21,288 nucleotides of DNA, from assembly GCA_005882955.1 (NCBI GenBank), contig VBBB01000139.1, positions 1 to 21,288 on the forward strand, read 5' to 3'. The notes under the pieces are model-generated. The model saw only the letters and a program-made list of their open reading frames with translations, searched no databases and was not told the DNA's origin. This document shows, in pieces, positions 1-5,572 of the stretch. Each line of letters begins with the position of its first letter. Positions within the stretch are counted from its first letter, which is position 1. The translations under genes and the position numbers were made by a program. This DNA is from Candidatus Bathyarchaeota archaeon. Lineage in GTDB: Archaea > Thermoproteota > Bathyarchaeia > 40CM-2-53-6.

Positions 1-1
1 C

Positions 2-220
2 TACCTGCCAACTTCGCCCGCGAACTCTCTTCCAATCCAGTACGCGAGTCCCCTTCTACCACAGACAGTAGGCATCGTCCTCCAATTCGTCGGCTCGGGC
101 ACATCCATAGTGCCAACACTAGACCTGTCAGTGGCAATTCTTTTAGCTTACACAATTCCGACCATTGCGATCGCGGCTGCCTATTTCTGGTTCGCAGACA
201 TTTCAAGAAAGATGAGCTAG
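2..220 (+). CDS. C-terminal end of a membrane protein (5' truncated by window)
   Basis: An open frame enters from the window edge and ends at TAG 218-220, giving the last 72 residues of a longer protein. The visible part has a Pro/Gln/Gly-rich stretch followed by one strong hydrophobic segment (around VAILLAYTIPTIAIAAAYFW) and a short basic tail ending ISRKMS. This is what a last transmembrane helix with a cytoplasmic tail looks like, and it resembles the end of ABC-type permeases. No diagnostic motif is present, so the family is a guess. The downstream gene starts about 100 bases later with a possible TATA element near 285-295, so the two are probably separate transcripts. Confidence 0.55.
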   Translation, partial: YLPTSPANSLPIQYASPLLPQTVGIVLQFVGSGTSIVPTLDLSVAILLAYTIPTIAIAAAYFWFADISRKMS

Positions 221-320
221 AAACCATTTGGGTCCAAACTAAGTAGGGTCCAGAGACATTACCGTGGCCTTTAGAAACCCGGCAATATCGATTAGAGTTC
301 TGACACTCGAAGTGACTTAA

Positions 321-1052
321 TTGGCGACTAGACAGTCTTATTGTCCGAATTGTGGCTCACCTCTTCAACAGAACGCGGCTTTCTGCCCTAATTGTGGCAC
401 CAAGATTATCTCTTCACAACCTCAACAGCAAATGCAACCTGGTCTCTACCCTCTCGCAGCGCCTTCCCAAGCGCCCGTATCCACAGGACCCTACAAGGCG
501 GTAATAGGCGTCTTACTGATCATCATCATACTCTTAGGCGTCGGACTGTATGGGGCCACCTCAGGGCACCTATTCACTGGTTATCGGTATCGTCTCGCGA
601 ACCCGCCTAGCGTTCAGAGCACTCAGCCCATTCCAGCTCCCGCTGCATTGCCATCCTCTGCTAAGACAATCTGGAATGCTTGCGGAGCCAGTCCAACTCA
701 GGGTTGCAGCATGACGGCAAATGGCTGGAGGGAGGGAACCATACCCGACACCTACGACTATTACGTCTATTTTACGAGTAATGTATCCATCACAGTATAC
801 TTCTTCACGCTGGGACAGTTCGTACAATACACGGTCTGCAACGGTGACCTAACCTGTGTAACTGGATCTTACGATTCTCTCCCAGCAACGATTTCTCAGT
901 CGACTACTGTCTTCAAGCTAGCTGAAGGATGTGGAGATTATGTCGCGATCTACGTCGCCTCGGCCGTTGGCATAATGAAACCCATCGTCAGTGTGGATCA
1001 GAACCCTGCATCGTCTCCGACCGGGTACTGCGCTCAGGTCGGTGCAGGCTAG
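321..1052 (+). CDS. Zinc-ribbon, membrane-anchored protein with Cys-rich outer domain
   Basis: The 243-residue protein starts at TTG 321. Residues 8-25 form a short zinc ribbon (CPNC, then CPNC ten residues later). A Gln/Pro-rich linker leads to a single transmembrane helix at about residues 59-79 (core VIGVLLIIIILLGVGLYG). The remaining ~160 residues carry several cysteines (ACGASPTQGC, VCNGDLTC, EGCGDY and a final YCAQ) and would lie outside the cell if the ribbon is cytoplasmic. Zinc-ribbon plus one-helix proteins of unknown role are common in archaea. I recognise the architecture but not a function. The spaced outer cysteines suggest disulphide bonds (inference). A TATA-like caatatcg about 30 bases upstream fits a short-leader transcript starting at this TTG. 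Confidence 0.72.
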   Translation: MATRQSYCPNCGSPLQQNAAFCPNCGTKIISSQPQQQMQPGLYPLAAPSQAPVSTGPYKAVIGVLLIIIILLGVGLYGATSGHLFTGYRYRLANPPSVQSTQPIPAPAALPSSAKTIWNACGASPTQGCSMTANGWREGTIPDTYDYYVYFTSNVSITVYFFTLGQFVQYTVCNGDLTCVTGSYDSLPATISQSTTVFKLAEGCGDYVAIYVASAVGIMKPIVSVDQNPASSPTGYCAQVGAG

Positions 1053-1166
1053 ATCCGCCCGGGTTCTTGCTACCTATTCGAATATGATTGTATCCAAGAC
1101 CCCAACCGGCGAGGTAAAGCTCTCTTTTTTGCGAGCATACCATTCTTCAAGTCCCACTGGCGAACA

Positions 1167-1346
1167 ATGAAAAAGCGCCGCATGATCAAACCTGGTGGAT
1201 TTCATAGCGGACCCAGGTTTCGCCGAACACTAACCGTTCATGGTAGAGTTAGTCCGAGGATTTGTGCGCGTTGTGGAAAGAAGACGGATAGTGCAAAGCA
1301 CGGTTTTTGTCCGGAGTGTCGAAGAATACTTGGAAGATGGGCCTAG
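1167..1346 (+). CDS. Small basic zinc-ribbon protein, 59 aa
   Basis: The ATG at 1167 opens 59 codons ending at TAG 1344-1346. The first 30 residues are strongly basic (start MKKRRMIKPGGF). The second half is a treble-clef-like ribbon with CARC at residues 33-36 and CPEC at 48-51, followed by a basic tail RRILGRWA. The high Arg/Lys content plus one zinc ribbon suggests nucleic-acid or ribosome binding, but this is inference and I do not recognise the family. It lies 114 bases after the preceding gene; a T-rich stretch at about 1121-1130 between them could terminate the upstream transcript. No convincing Shine-Dalgarno sequence precedes the ATG. Two correctly spaced CxxC pairs make chance unlikely. 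Confidence 0.6.
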   Translation: MKKRRMIKPGGFHSGPRFRRTLTVHGRVSPRICARCGKKTDSAKHGFCPECRRILGRWA

Positions 1347-1384
1347 CTTTCTGCCCGATCAGAAGACTATTCTTCGCCGATGGC

Positions 1385-1819
1385 TTAGAGTTGGCCGATC
1401 TTGTCGTAGATGAGGACGTACAGTGATACGATGAAGATTACTGCCATAATCATCCCGAACGCTAGGTATCCGTATGCCCGTTTGGGACGATAAGCGTAGC
1501 GTGTGCTCATGAACATCATGTAGAGACCTAGGATTCCCATCGCGTAGATCAGTGTTGTAAACACTGCCTCCTGGGTCGTCTGGTTATTGATGTCTCCCGG
1601 GTAGACGAATGAGTATCCGCTTGCCACGTTCAACAGTCCTTGGCCTCCCTGGGTGAGCACGAATAGTCCGCCTGACAGCACGAATACGGTGAACCCGACA
1701 ATCAGGAACTCCGCGACCGGTAACAAGGGTCTGCTGGATCCTGGTGCGAGTCTGATGAAGCTCATTCTGAAGGCCAGATTGTTCAATGACCTCTTCAGCT
1801 TCCAGAGACTCGTTTTCAT
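1385..1819 (-). CDS. Three-helix membrane protein, possibly Ost3/Ost6-like
   Basis: The product is about 144 residues from ATG 1819 (a GTG two codons earlier, at 1825, is also possible). A basic N-terminus is followed by three hydrophobic helices, around FLIVGFTVFVLSGGLFVL, VFTTLIYAMGILGLYMMF and LAFGMIMAVIFIVSLYVLIY. Between helices one and two lies a polar loop containing GGQGLLNVASGYSFVYPGD. This layout recalls thaumarchaeal proteins annotated as Ost3/Ost6-family, which would link it to N-glycosylation at the membrane, but I rely on memory of the layout and not on a diagnostic motif. It has no thioredoxin-like domain, unlike eukaryotic Ost3. It is transcribed divergently from the next zinc-ribbon gene. 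A TTATTATT element near 1880-1890 could be its promoter. Confidence 0.7.
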   Translation of the reverse strand: MKTSLWKLKRSLNNLAFRMSFIRLAPGSSRPLLPVAEFLIVGFTVFVLSGGLFVLTQGGQGLLNVASGYSFVYPGDINNQTTQEAVFTTLIYAMGILGLYMMFMSTRYAYRPKRAYGYLAFGMIMAVIFIVSLYVLIYDKIGQL

Positions 1820-1932
1820 GCCCACGAATGAACAGTCCTCGATAGTCTAGGTTCTACTCGTGTGACTCTTGAGATGTCCCAATAATAAGCCCTGCTTTCC
1901 CGCGGTTTGTCTTCGCGCGTCTTCTGGAACTG

Positions 1933-1940
1933 TTTTAATA
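1933..1940 (+). promoter_or_regulatory. Candidate TATA box for the 60-aa zinc-ribbon gene
   Basis: TTTTAATA lies 45-52 bases before the TTG at 1985. Transcription starting about 26 bases after the box would give a leader of about 23 bases. The box falls inside the longer open frame that begins at 1907, which argues for the shorter start. Confidence 0.35.
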
Positions 1941-1984
1941 CCGGATCGGAGAATTCACGCTTATCGTCGAGGTCTTGTAACTAT

Positions 1985-2167
1985 TTGTCTCCTCAGAGAA
2001 TAATATGTTCCAAATGCGGCGACCTCCTCTACACTGGGCTTGAACTAGAAACGCCCAGTGAGATTATCCAGCGAAACGGTGGCTACTGTCCCAAGTGCGG
2101 CAAGAAACTCGGATTCACGATTGAGACTTTGAAGATAGGCCCCCAGACAGCTCCGCCTACGCAATAA
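1985..2167 (+). CDS. Small zinc-ribbon protein, 60 aa
   Basis: From TTG 1985 the protein has 60 residues with two zinc knuckles, CSKC at residues 8-11 and CPKC at 35-38, separated by 23 residues including LELETPSEIIQRNGG. This pattern (ribbon, acidic/Pro linker with EII, then CPKCGKKL) recurs in small uncharacterised archaeal ribbon proteins; I know no function. The frame extends upstream to another TTG at 1907, but the extra 26 residues are not zinc-ribbon sequence and overlap a candidate TATA box, so I prefer the later start. The gcvT ATG follows 45 bases after the stop on the same strand, so co-transcription with gcvT is possible. Confidence 0.7.
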   Translation: MSPQRIICSKCGDLLYTGLELETPSEIIQRNGGYCPKCGKKLGFTIETLKIGPQTAPPTQ

Positions 2168-2212
2168 TCTCCCTTTTCTACCTAGTACTGAACTTCCAAG
2201 ACCGATCTGACG

Positions 2213-3409
2213 ATGCCGAAGAGAACGCAAGTCTACGAGTACCATAAGAAACACGGCAACATTGTCGATTATGCTGGTTACGAACTCCCCGTCTGGTTCG
2301 AGGGAATAATCCCCGAGTGCAAAGCCGTACGAACGCATGTGGGATTGTTCGACGTCTCGCATATGGGAAGAATTACGGTTGAAGGCAAGAACGCGGAGAC
2401 ATTTCTCAACAGCCTAGTAACAAACGACGTTTCCACACTTTCAATCGGCCAGGGACACTACTCCCTCCTCTGCAATCGAAATGCAGGGATAATTGACGAT
2501 CTTACGATCTTCAGAACGAGTCAGACGAAGTATCTTGTTGTCTACAATGCTGCTAATCGAGACAAAAACTGGGCCTGGCTTGAAAAACATCGAGATCCCG
2601 GAGCAGGGTTGAGAGACGTCTCGGACCAATCAGCCATGTTTGCCGTGCAAGGACCGAAAGCTGGGCAATTACTACGGAGCATCTCCGGTGCTAGGCTGGA
2701 AGAGATCGACAAGTACTCAGGCAAAGAGGTCAGAGTTGGAGACGTTTCGTGTCTGGTGACGCGGAGTGGCTATACTGGTGAGGATGGTTTCGAAATCTAT
2801 GTCTGGAATACGACCAGCCAAAATCCTGAGCCCGCGTTGAGGATATGGGACAAGCTCCTTTCAGCAGGCAAGCATGAGGGCCTGAAACCCTCGGGGCTCG
2901 GAGCTAGAGATGTTTTGCGGCTAGAAGCAGGGATGTGCCTGTACGGAAACGATATTGACGAGAAAATAACACCCGTAGAAGCAAGACTCAATTTCGCCGT
3001 TCGACTAGACAAGAAGAGTGATTTTGTCGGACGAGGACCTATTCAAAAGGAGAAGGAACAAGGACCCGCTCGGGTCCGAGTCGGCTTCAGGATTACAGGC
3101 AAGGGAATTCCTCGCCAAGGTCAAGAAATCGTTCTCGAAGATCAGAGTATCGGAAAGGTTTCGAGTGGGACGTTCTCTCCAACTCTCGGAATAAGCATAG
3201 GCATGGGGTATGTTCCGCCAAATATCTCGAAAGCTGGGACGGTGTTCGAGATCAAGATTAGAGATCGAAATGTTTCGGCCGAGGTAGTGAAGCTGCCTTT
3301 CTATCAGCGACGGTCAGAGGATACTGTTGTGGTTCTGGGTCAGGAGATGGGGCTTCGCGATTTCCGGATGAAACATGGTGTTGCAGAGACGGCCGTGGTT
3401 CACGGTTGA
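2213..3409 (+). CDS. gcvT: Aminomethyltransferase, glycine cleavage T protein
   Basis: The 398-residue protein starts at ATG 2213. It matches the T protein of the glycine cleavage system, which moves the aminomethyl carbon from lipoyl-H protein to tetrahydrofolate (or tetrahydromethanopterin in some archaea), releasing ammonia. Recognisable parts are the N-terminal VGLFDVSHMG, NRNAGIIDDLTIF with the conserved acidic pair at residues 95-96 that includes the likely catalytic Asp, SGYTGEDGFEIY, and LGARDVLRLEAGMCLYGNDI. The C-terminal beta-barrel is complete and the total length is normal for GcvT. No gcvH or gcvP is visible, so its partners must be elsewhere. A T-rich tract about 40 bases past the stop is a plausible terminator. 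Related folate-dependent GcvT-like proteins exist, but the motif set here is that of true GcvT. Confidence 0.93.
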   Translation: MPKRTQVYEYHKKHGNIVDYAGYELPVWFEGIIPECKAVRTHVGLFDVSHMGRITVEGKNAETFLNSLVTNDVSTLSIGQGHYSLLCNRNAGIIDDLTIFRTSQTKYLVVYNAANRDKNWAWLEKHRDPGAGLRDVSDQSAMFAVQGPKAGQLLRSISGARLEEIDKYSGKEVRVGDVSCLVTRSGYTGEDGFEIYVWNTTSQNPEPALRIWDKLLSAGKHEGLKPSGLGARDVLRLEAGMCLYGNDIDEKITPVEARLNFAVRLDKKSDFVGRGPIQKEKEQGPARVRVGFRITGKGIPRQGQEIVLEDQSIGKVSSGTFSPTLGISIGMGYVPPNISKAGTVFEIKIRDRNVSAEVVKLPFYQRRSEDTVVVLGQEMGLRDFRMKHGVAETAVVHG

Positions 3410-3450
3410 GCGAGGTCTAAGTGTAGAATCAGTATCTGAGTATTGGTCGA

Positions 3451-3470
3451 TTTTCTAGTCTCTTTTTCTT
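3451..3470 (+). terminator. T-rich terminator after gcvT
   Basis: Two T tracts (TTTTCTAG then TCTTTTTCTT) lie 41-61 bases after the gcvT stop codon. Archaeal polymerase stops at such runs without needing a hairpin. The tract touches the end of the convergent zinc-finger gene on the other strand. Confidence 0.4.
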
Positions 3471-3618
3471 AGCCGGCGACTGCAAATTCTCTTGATCGGA
3501 GTCTTTCGCAGTCGTGGCGGCTGCTGTGTTTCTCGCAGAGGTCTCTTGTGCAGTGGGGGCAGTTCTCGACGGCCAGCAGCTGACACTCTGAGCAGACGAC
3601 GCCCCATACTAACGCCAA
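3469..3618 (-). CDS. AN1-like zinc-finger protein, 49 aa
   Basis: A 49-residue frame on the minus strand starts at TTG 3618 and stops at TAA 3469-3471. Its metal ligands run C9-x2-C12-x7-C20-x2-C23-x4-C28-x2-H31-x3-H35-x-C37. This is the order of an AN1-type zinc finger (two interleaved zinc sites; the family norm has x9-12 in the first loop and x5 between the histidines), so it is a slightly compact version. AN1 fingers in eukaryotes occur in ubiquitin and stress-related proteins; free-standing archaeal versions are uncharacterised. It lies 147 bases downstream of rps12 on the same strand with its own possible TATA box. TTG is the only plausible start in frame. Eight ligands in the right order make it a probable gene despite its size. 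Confidence 0.62.
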   Translation of the reverse strand: MALVWGVVCSECQLLAVENCPHCTRDLCEKHSSRHDCERLRSREFAVAG

Positions 3619-3683
3619 TTTTCTCTTTTCGCTTCCTGTAATTTTACTGGGTCCATTAGCCCTGATTAGAAAAGAGGTATGGA

Positions 3684-3693
3684 CTATTTTTAC
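3684..3693 (-). promoter_or_regulatory. Candidate TATA box for the AN1-like gene
   Basis: GTAAAAATAG on the minus strand lies about 65-75 bases before the TTG start at 3618. It would give a leader of about 40 bases. It sits between the rps12 stop codon and the small gene, so the small gene need not depend on rps12 transcription. Confidence 0.3.
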
Positions 3694-3765
3694 TCAAAAG
3701 GATACTCGAACCTCGACTTGACAAGACATGTAACAGGCAAACGCCCCAATTTTCGTAATGATTGC

Positions 3766-4203
3766 TTATCGGCGTGGCTTCTCTTTCTTACCCTTTAGCA
3801 ACGCATCCAAGCTTACGCCGTTAACGGTGAAAACTCGGTATCTTGTTCCAGGAAGATCACCATACGCTTTCCCCTCTGCTCCTCCGATACCTTCAATCTG
3901 GACCTCGTCGTGCTCGTCGATAAAATTCAATGCGCCGTCGCCGGGCAGGAATGCAGTTATGACCTTTCCATTTTTGATGATCTGTGCGCGTACGCATTTT
4001 CTGACTGCGCTGTTGGGCTGGCGGCATTCAACCCCCACCTTCTCCAAGACGATCGCTCGAGCCTGGGGTGATCCTTCCAGTGGGTCTGCTTTGTAGTCTA
4101 GTCCGAGCATGCGTCGCTTGTAGGGAGCATAGGCCCACCTGAAGCTCTGACGCCGCTTACACAGTTTACGGCCGGCGAACATTCCGCTTGAGGTCTTGAC
4201 CAT
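3766..4203 (-). CDS. rps12: Small ribosomal subunit protein uS12
   Basis: The protein is 145 residues from ATG 4203, the usual length of archaeal uS12, which sits at the decoding centre of the 30S subunit. Seen motifs are [20 protein letters not shown], the conserved [12 protein letters not shown] loop at the decoding site, [19 protein letters not shown], and the C-terminal GKKEKPRR. The frame runs 49 codons further upstream, but those residues do not resemble uS12 and run into a hairpin and the dispersed repeat, so I start at [11 protein letters not shown]. In most archaea rps12 follows nusA closely and precedes rps7. Here 562 bases separate it from nusA and no rps7 follows. A candidate TATA box (4246-4255) suggests it has its own promoter. 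Confidence 0.96.
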   Translation of the reverse strand: MVKTSSGMFAGRKLCKRRQSFRWAYAPYKRRMLGLDYKADPLEGSPQARAIVLEKVGVECRQPNSAVRKCVRAQIIKNGKVITAFLPGDGALNFIDEHDEVQIEGIGGAEGKAYGDLPGTRYRVFTVNGVSLDALLKGKKEKPRR

Positions 4204-4245
4204 GCTCGAATCCTTTGAACTGGGAGAGAGCGGAGCTTTGGACTT

Positions 4246-4255
4246 GCTTTTTAGC
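4246..4255 (-). promoter_or_regulatory. Candidate TATA box for rps12
   Basis: GCTAAAAAGC on the minus strand lies 43-52 bases before the rps12 ATG. It predicts a leader of about 20 bases. It is a weak match, but some promoter is expected because the repeat separates rps12 from the polymerase operon. Confidence 0.28.
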
Positions 4256-4292
4256 ATGACGCTACATCGAGAGGACCGCCGATAGGAATCGG

Positions 4293-4320
4293 CTAGAATC
4301 AACCCTGATCCGGATTCTAG
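4293..4320. repeat. Perfect 8-bp inverted repeat at edge of dispersed repeat
   Basis: CTAGAATC at 4293-4300 and GATTCTAG at 4313-4320 form a perfect 8-bp stem with a 12-base loop. It lies about 90 bases upstream of the rps12 start and overlaps the left boundary of repeat copy A. It could be an RNA hairpin or a protein site; copy B lacks an equivalent, so it is not part of the repeat proper. Confidence 0.45.
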
Positions 4321-4805
4321 GAGGAAGATTCCGTATGATGCCCAGTTCACGATTCCATGATCCCGCTGGGTGCGCGATTTGAAAAATGCTGATTCGGGTG
4401 TTCTGCGCGAGAAACCGATAATCTCACCAGGAAACGTTTCTGCCAGCGAATGGACCCGTCCTAGAATTTAGAAAATAAGAAATTCCCGCGACACAAAACT
4501 CGTCGATCTTGAAGGAATTAAGAAAAGGTAATCCATCTTTCAGGAGAAGCGGGAGGAGAAAGAAAATTCCAGACCTTTCCATTTCAAACCTGACAAGCGC
4601 AGAACATGCCCTGATCCGAAATCGGGGCAGGCGATTTGTGAGATCGCGACTTTTTCACGCTGAGCTCCACGCTTAATCTGCGATCAGAAAAACGATCGAC
4701 GGTTCCGTTTTGCGCCTAGAATCACTAGACTCGCCCGGTTCGGTTTCAACTGGCGGGACCCCTCCCCGAAAAATCTCAAAAGTAGTTGCTTCTCGCGACA
4801 CAGAG
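4308..4805 (+). repeat. Dispersed repeat, copy A (~500 bp)
   Basis: This stretch fills the gap between rps12 and nusA and is a diverged copy of 13667-14152 in the opposite orientation. Shared landmarks in order: AGGAG followed by TATGATGCCCAGTTCACG and TTCCATGATCCCGCTGG; GTTCTGCGCGA; subrepeat 1 (4423-4498); a core at about 4487-4632 that is more than 90% identical by eye; GACTTTTTCACGCTGA; and subrepeat 2 (4730-4805). Both subrepeats end in CGCGACACA. Read on the plus strand, the core gives a coding-like stretch (ILKELRKGNP, then IPDLSISNLTSAEHALIRN) without a good start and with a stop just before it. A 2-base indel after the core and a 1-base indel after the first ATG shift the frames between copies. 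It is either a decayed gene or mobile element or a structured non-coding element. The right end lies 17 bases from the nusA stop. Confidence 0.85.
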
Positions 4806-4822
4806 TGCGAGTCCGGGAAGAG

Positions 4823-5260
4823 TTAGGAGACTACTACATGGTCTATGTCGAAGTATCGCTTCACGAGCATTCGGGTCTTGTCGATGGTTCGCCCGTTCTT
4901 GCCTATGGCGATGGCCTTGTCTCGCGGGTCAACCTCGACCACGACAATCTTCTTGTCCGGCCTCTCAGTCACCCGGATCTCCTTCAGCCTAGCGGGCGCG
5001 AGACTGTTCTTTATTAGCGCCTCTGGAGTTTCAGCGTACTCGACCACTTCTATCTGGCGGCTCGTCATCCGTCGCAGCATGTTGATGTTCTTCCCCGCCT
5101 TACCAATCGCAAGGCCCATATCGCCGGGTTTCGCGACGAAAATGATCCTCTCAAGCTTCTCGTCAATAATACAATCCTGGGTTGTAGCGCCTGTGATACT
5201 TTCGAAAAGGGCCATGTACTTCATCTCCTCGCTCGTCAGCTTGATTTTGGGCTGGAGCAT
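4823..5260 (-). CDS. nusA: NusA-like KH-domain protein
   Basis: The protein is 145 residues from ATG 5260, which overlaps the rpl30e stop in TGATG; a GTG one codon earlier is possible. It is the short archaeal NusA, made only of two KH RNA-binding domains and lacking the bacterial N-terminal polymerase-binding and S1 domains. The two GxxG loops are visible as AIGKAGKN in the middle and AIGKNGRT near the end, each following a hydrophobic strand. It is thought to bind RNA during transcription or ribosome assembly; the archaeal role is not settled. The position directly after rpl30e in the polymerase operon is the standard archaeal arrangement. The following intergenic space is abnormal because it holds repeat copy A. 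Confidence 0.92.
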   Translation of the reverse strand: MLQPKIKLTSEEMKYMALFESITGATTQDCIIDEKLERIIFVAKPGDMGLAIGKAGKNINMLRRMTSRQIEVVEYAETPEALIKNSLAPARLKEIRVTERPDKKIVVVEVDPRDKAIAIGKNGRTIDKTRMLVKRYFDIDHVVVS

Positions 5261-5568
5261 CACTTTTTCTCAGCGACCAATTTCAAGACCTCAGAATCAC
5301 CGGGTTCTCTAACAACAATCGCGGAGACCGGGAAGGGCTTCTCGCAGACCGCGCCCAGATCTAGACTAGATCCAGGAAAGATGTAGACTGGAATCTCTGA
5401 CTGTTCAGCGTTGTGCAGAATATCTTCCCGCTCAGCCTCACGACAGTTCTTGGCCAGAATAATCATCTTCGCCCGAGCAAAGCCAGTACTCACTACCGCG
5501 TCCTTGCTCCCAAACCCGACCTTACCCGTCTTCACGGCCATGCGTATCTGCTTGTTGATATCGACCAA
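5260..5568 (-). CDS. rpl30e: Large ribosomal subunit protein eL30
   Basis: This 102-residue protein belongs to the L7Ae/L30e/S12e RNA-binding fold family and matches eL30: MAVKTGKVGFGSKDAV at the start, then GFARAKMIILAKNC and IPVYIFPGSSLDLGAVC. Archaeal L30e is a 50S component, and its gene is classically placed between the RNA polymerase A gene and nusA, as here. The start is TTG 5568, only 4 bases after the rpoA stop, and its stop overlaps the nusA start, so it is translated from the same message. L7Ae is a related alternative, but the neighbours and the cysteine-containing central helix favour eL30. Confidence 0.92.
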   Translation of the reverse strand: MVDINKQIRMAVKTGKVGFGSKDAVVSTGFARAKMIILAKNCREAEREDILHNAEQSEIPVYIFPGSSLDLGAVCEKPFPVSAIVVREPGDSEVLKLVAEKK

Positions 5569-5572
5569 CGCC

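Noticed and set aside
4204..4350. 49-codon upstream extension of rps12
   Set aside because: The extra residues do not resemble uS12, overlap a hairpin and the repeat edge, and family length fits the start at 4203.
4308..4805. CRISPR array interpretation of the repeated units
   Set aside because: There are only two subrepeats per copy, they are diverged, the spacing (about 305 bases) is too long, and no cas genes are present.
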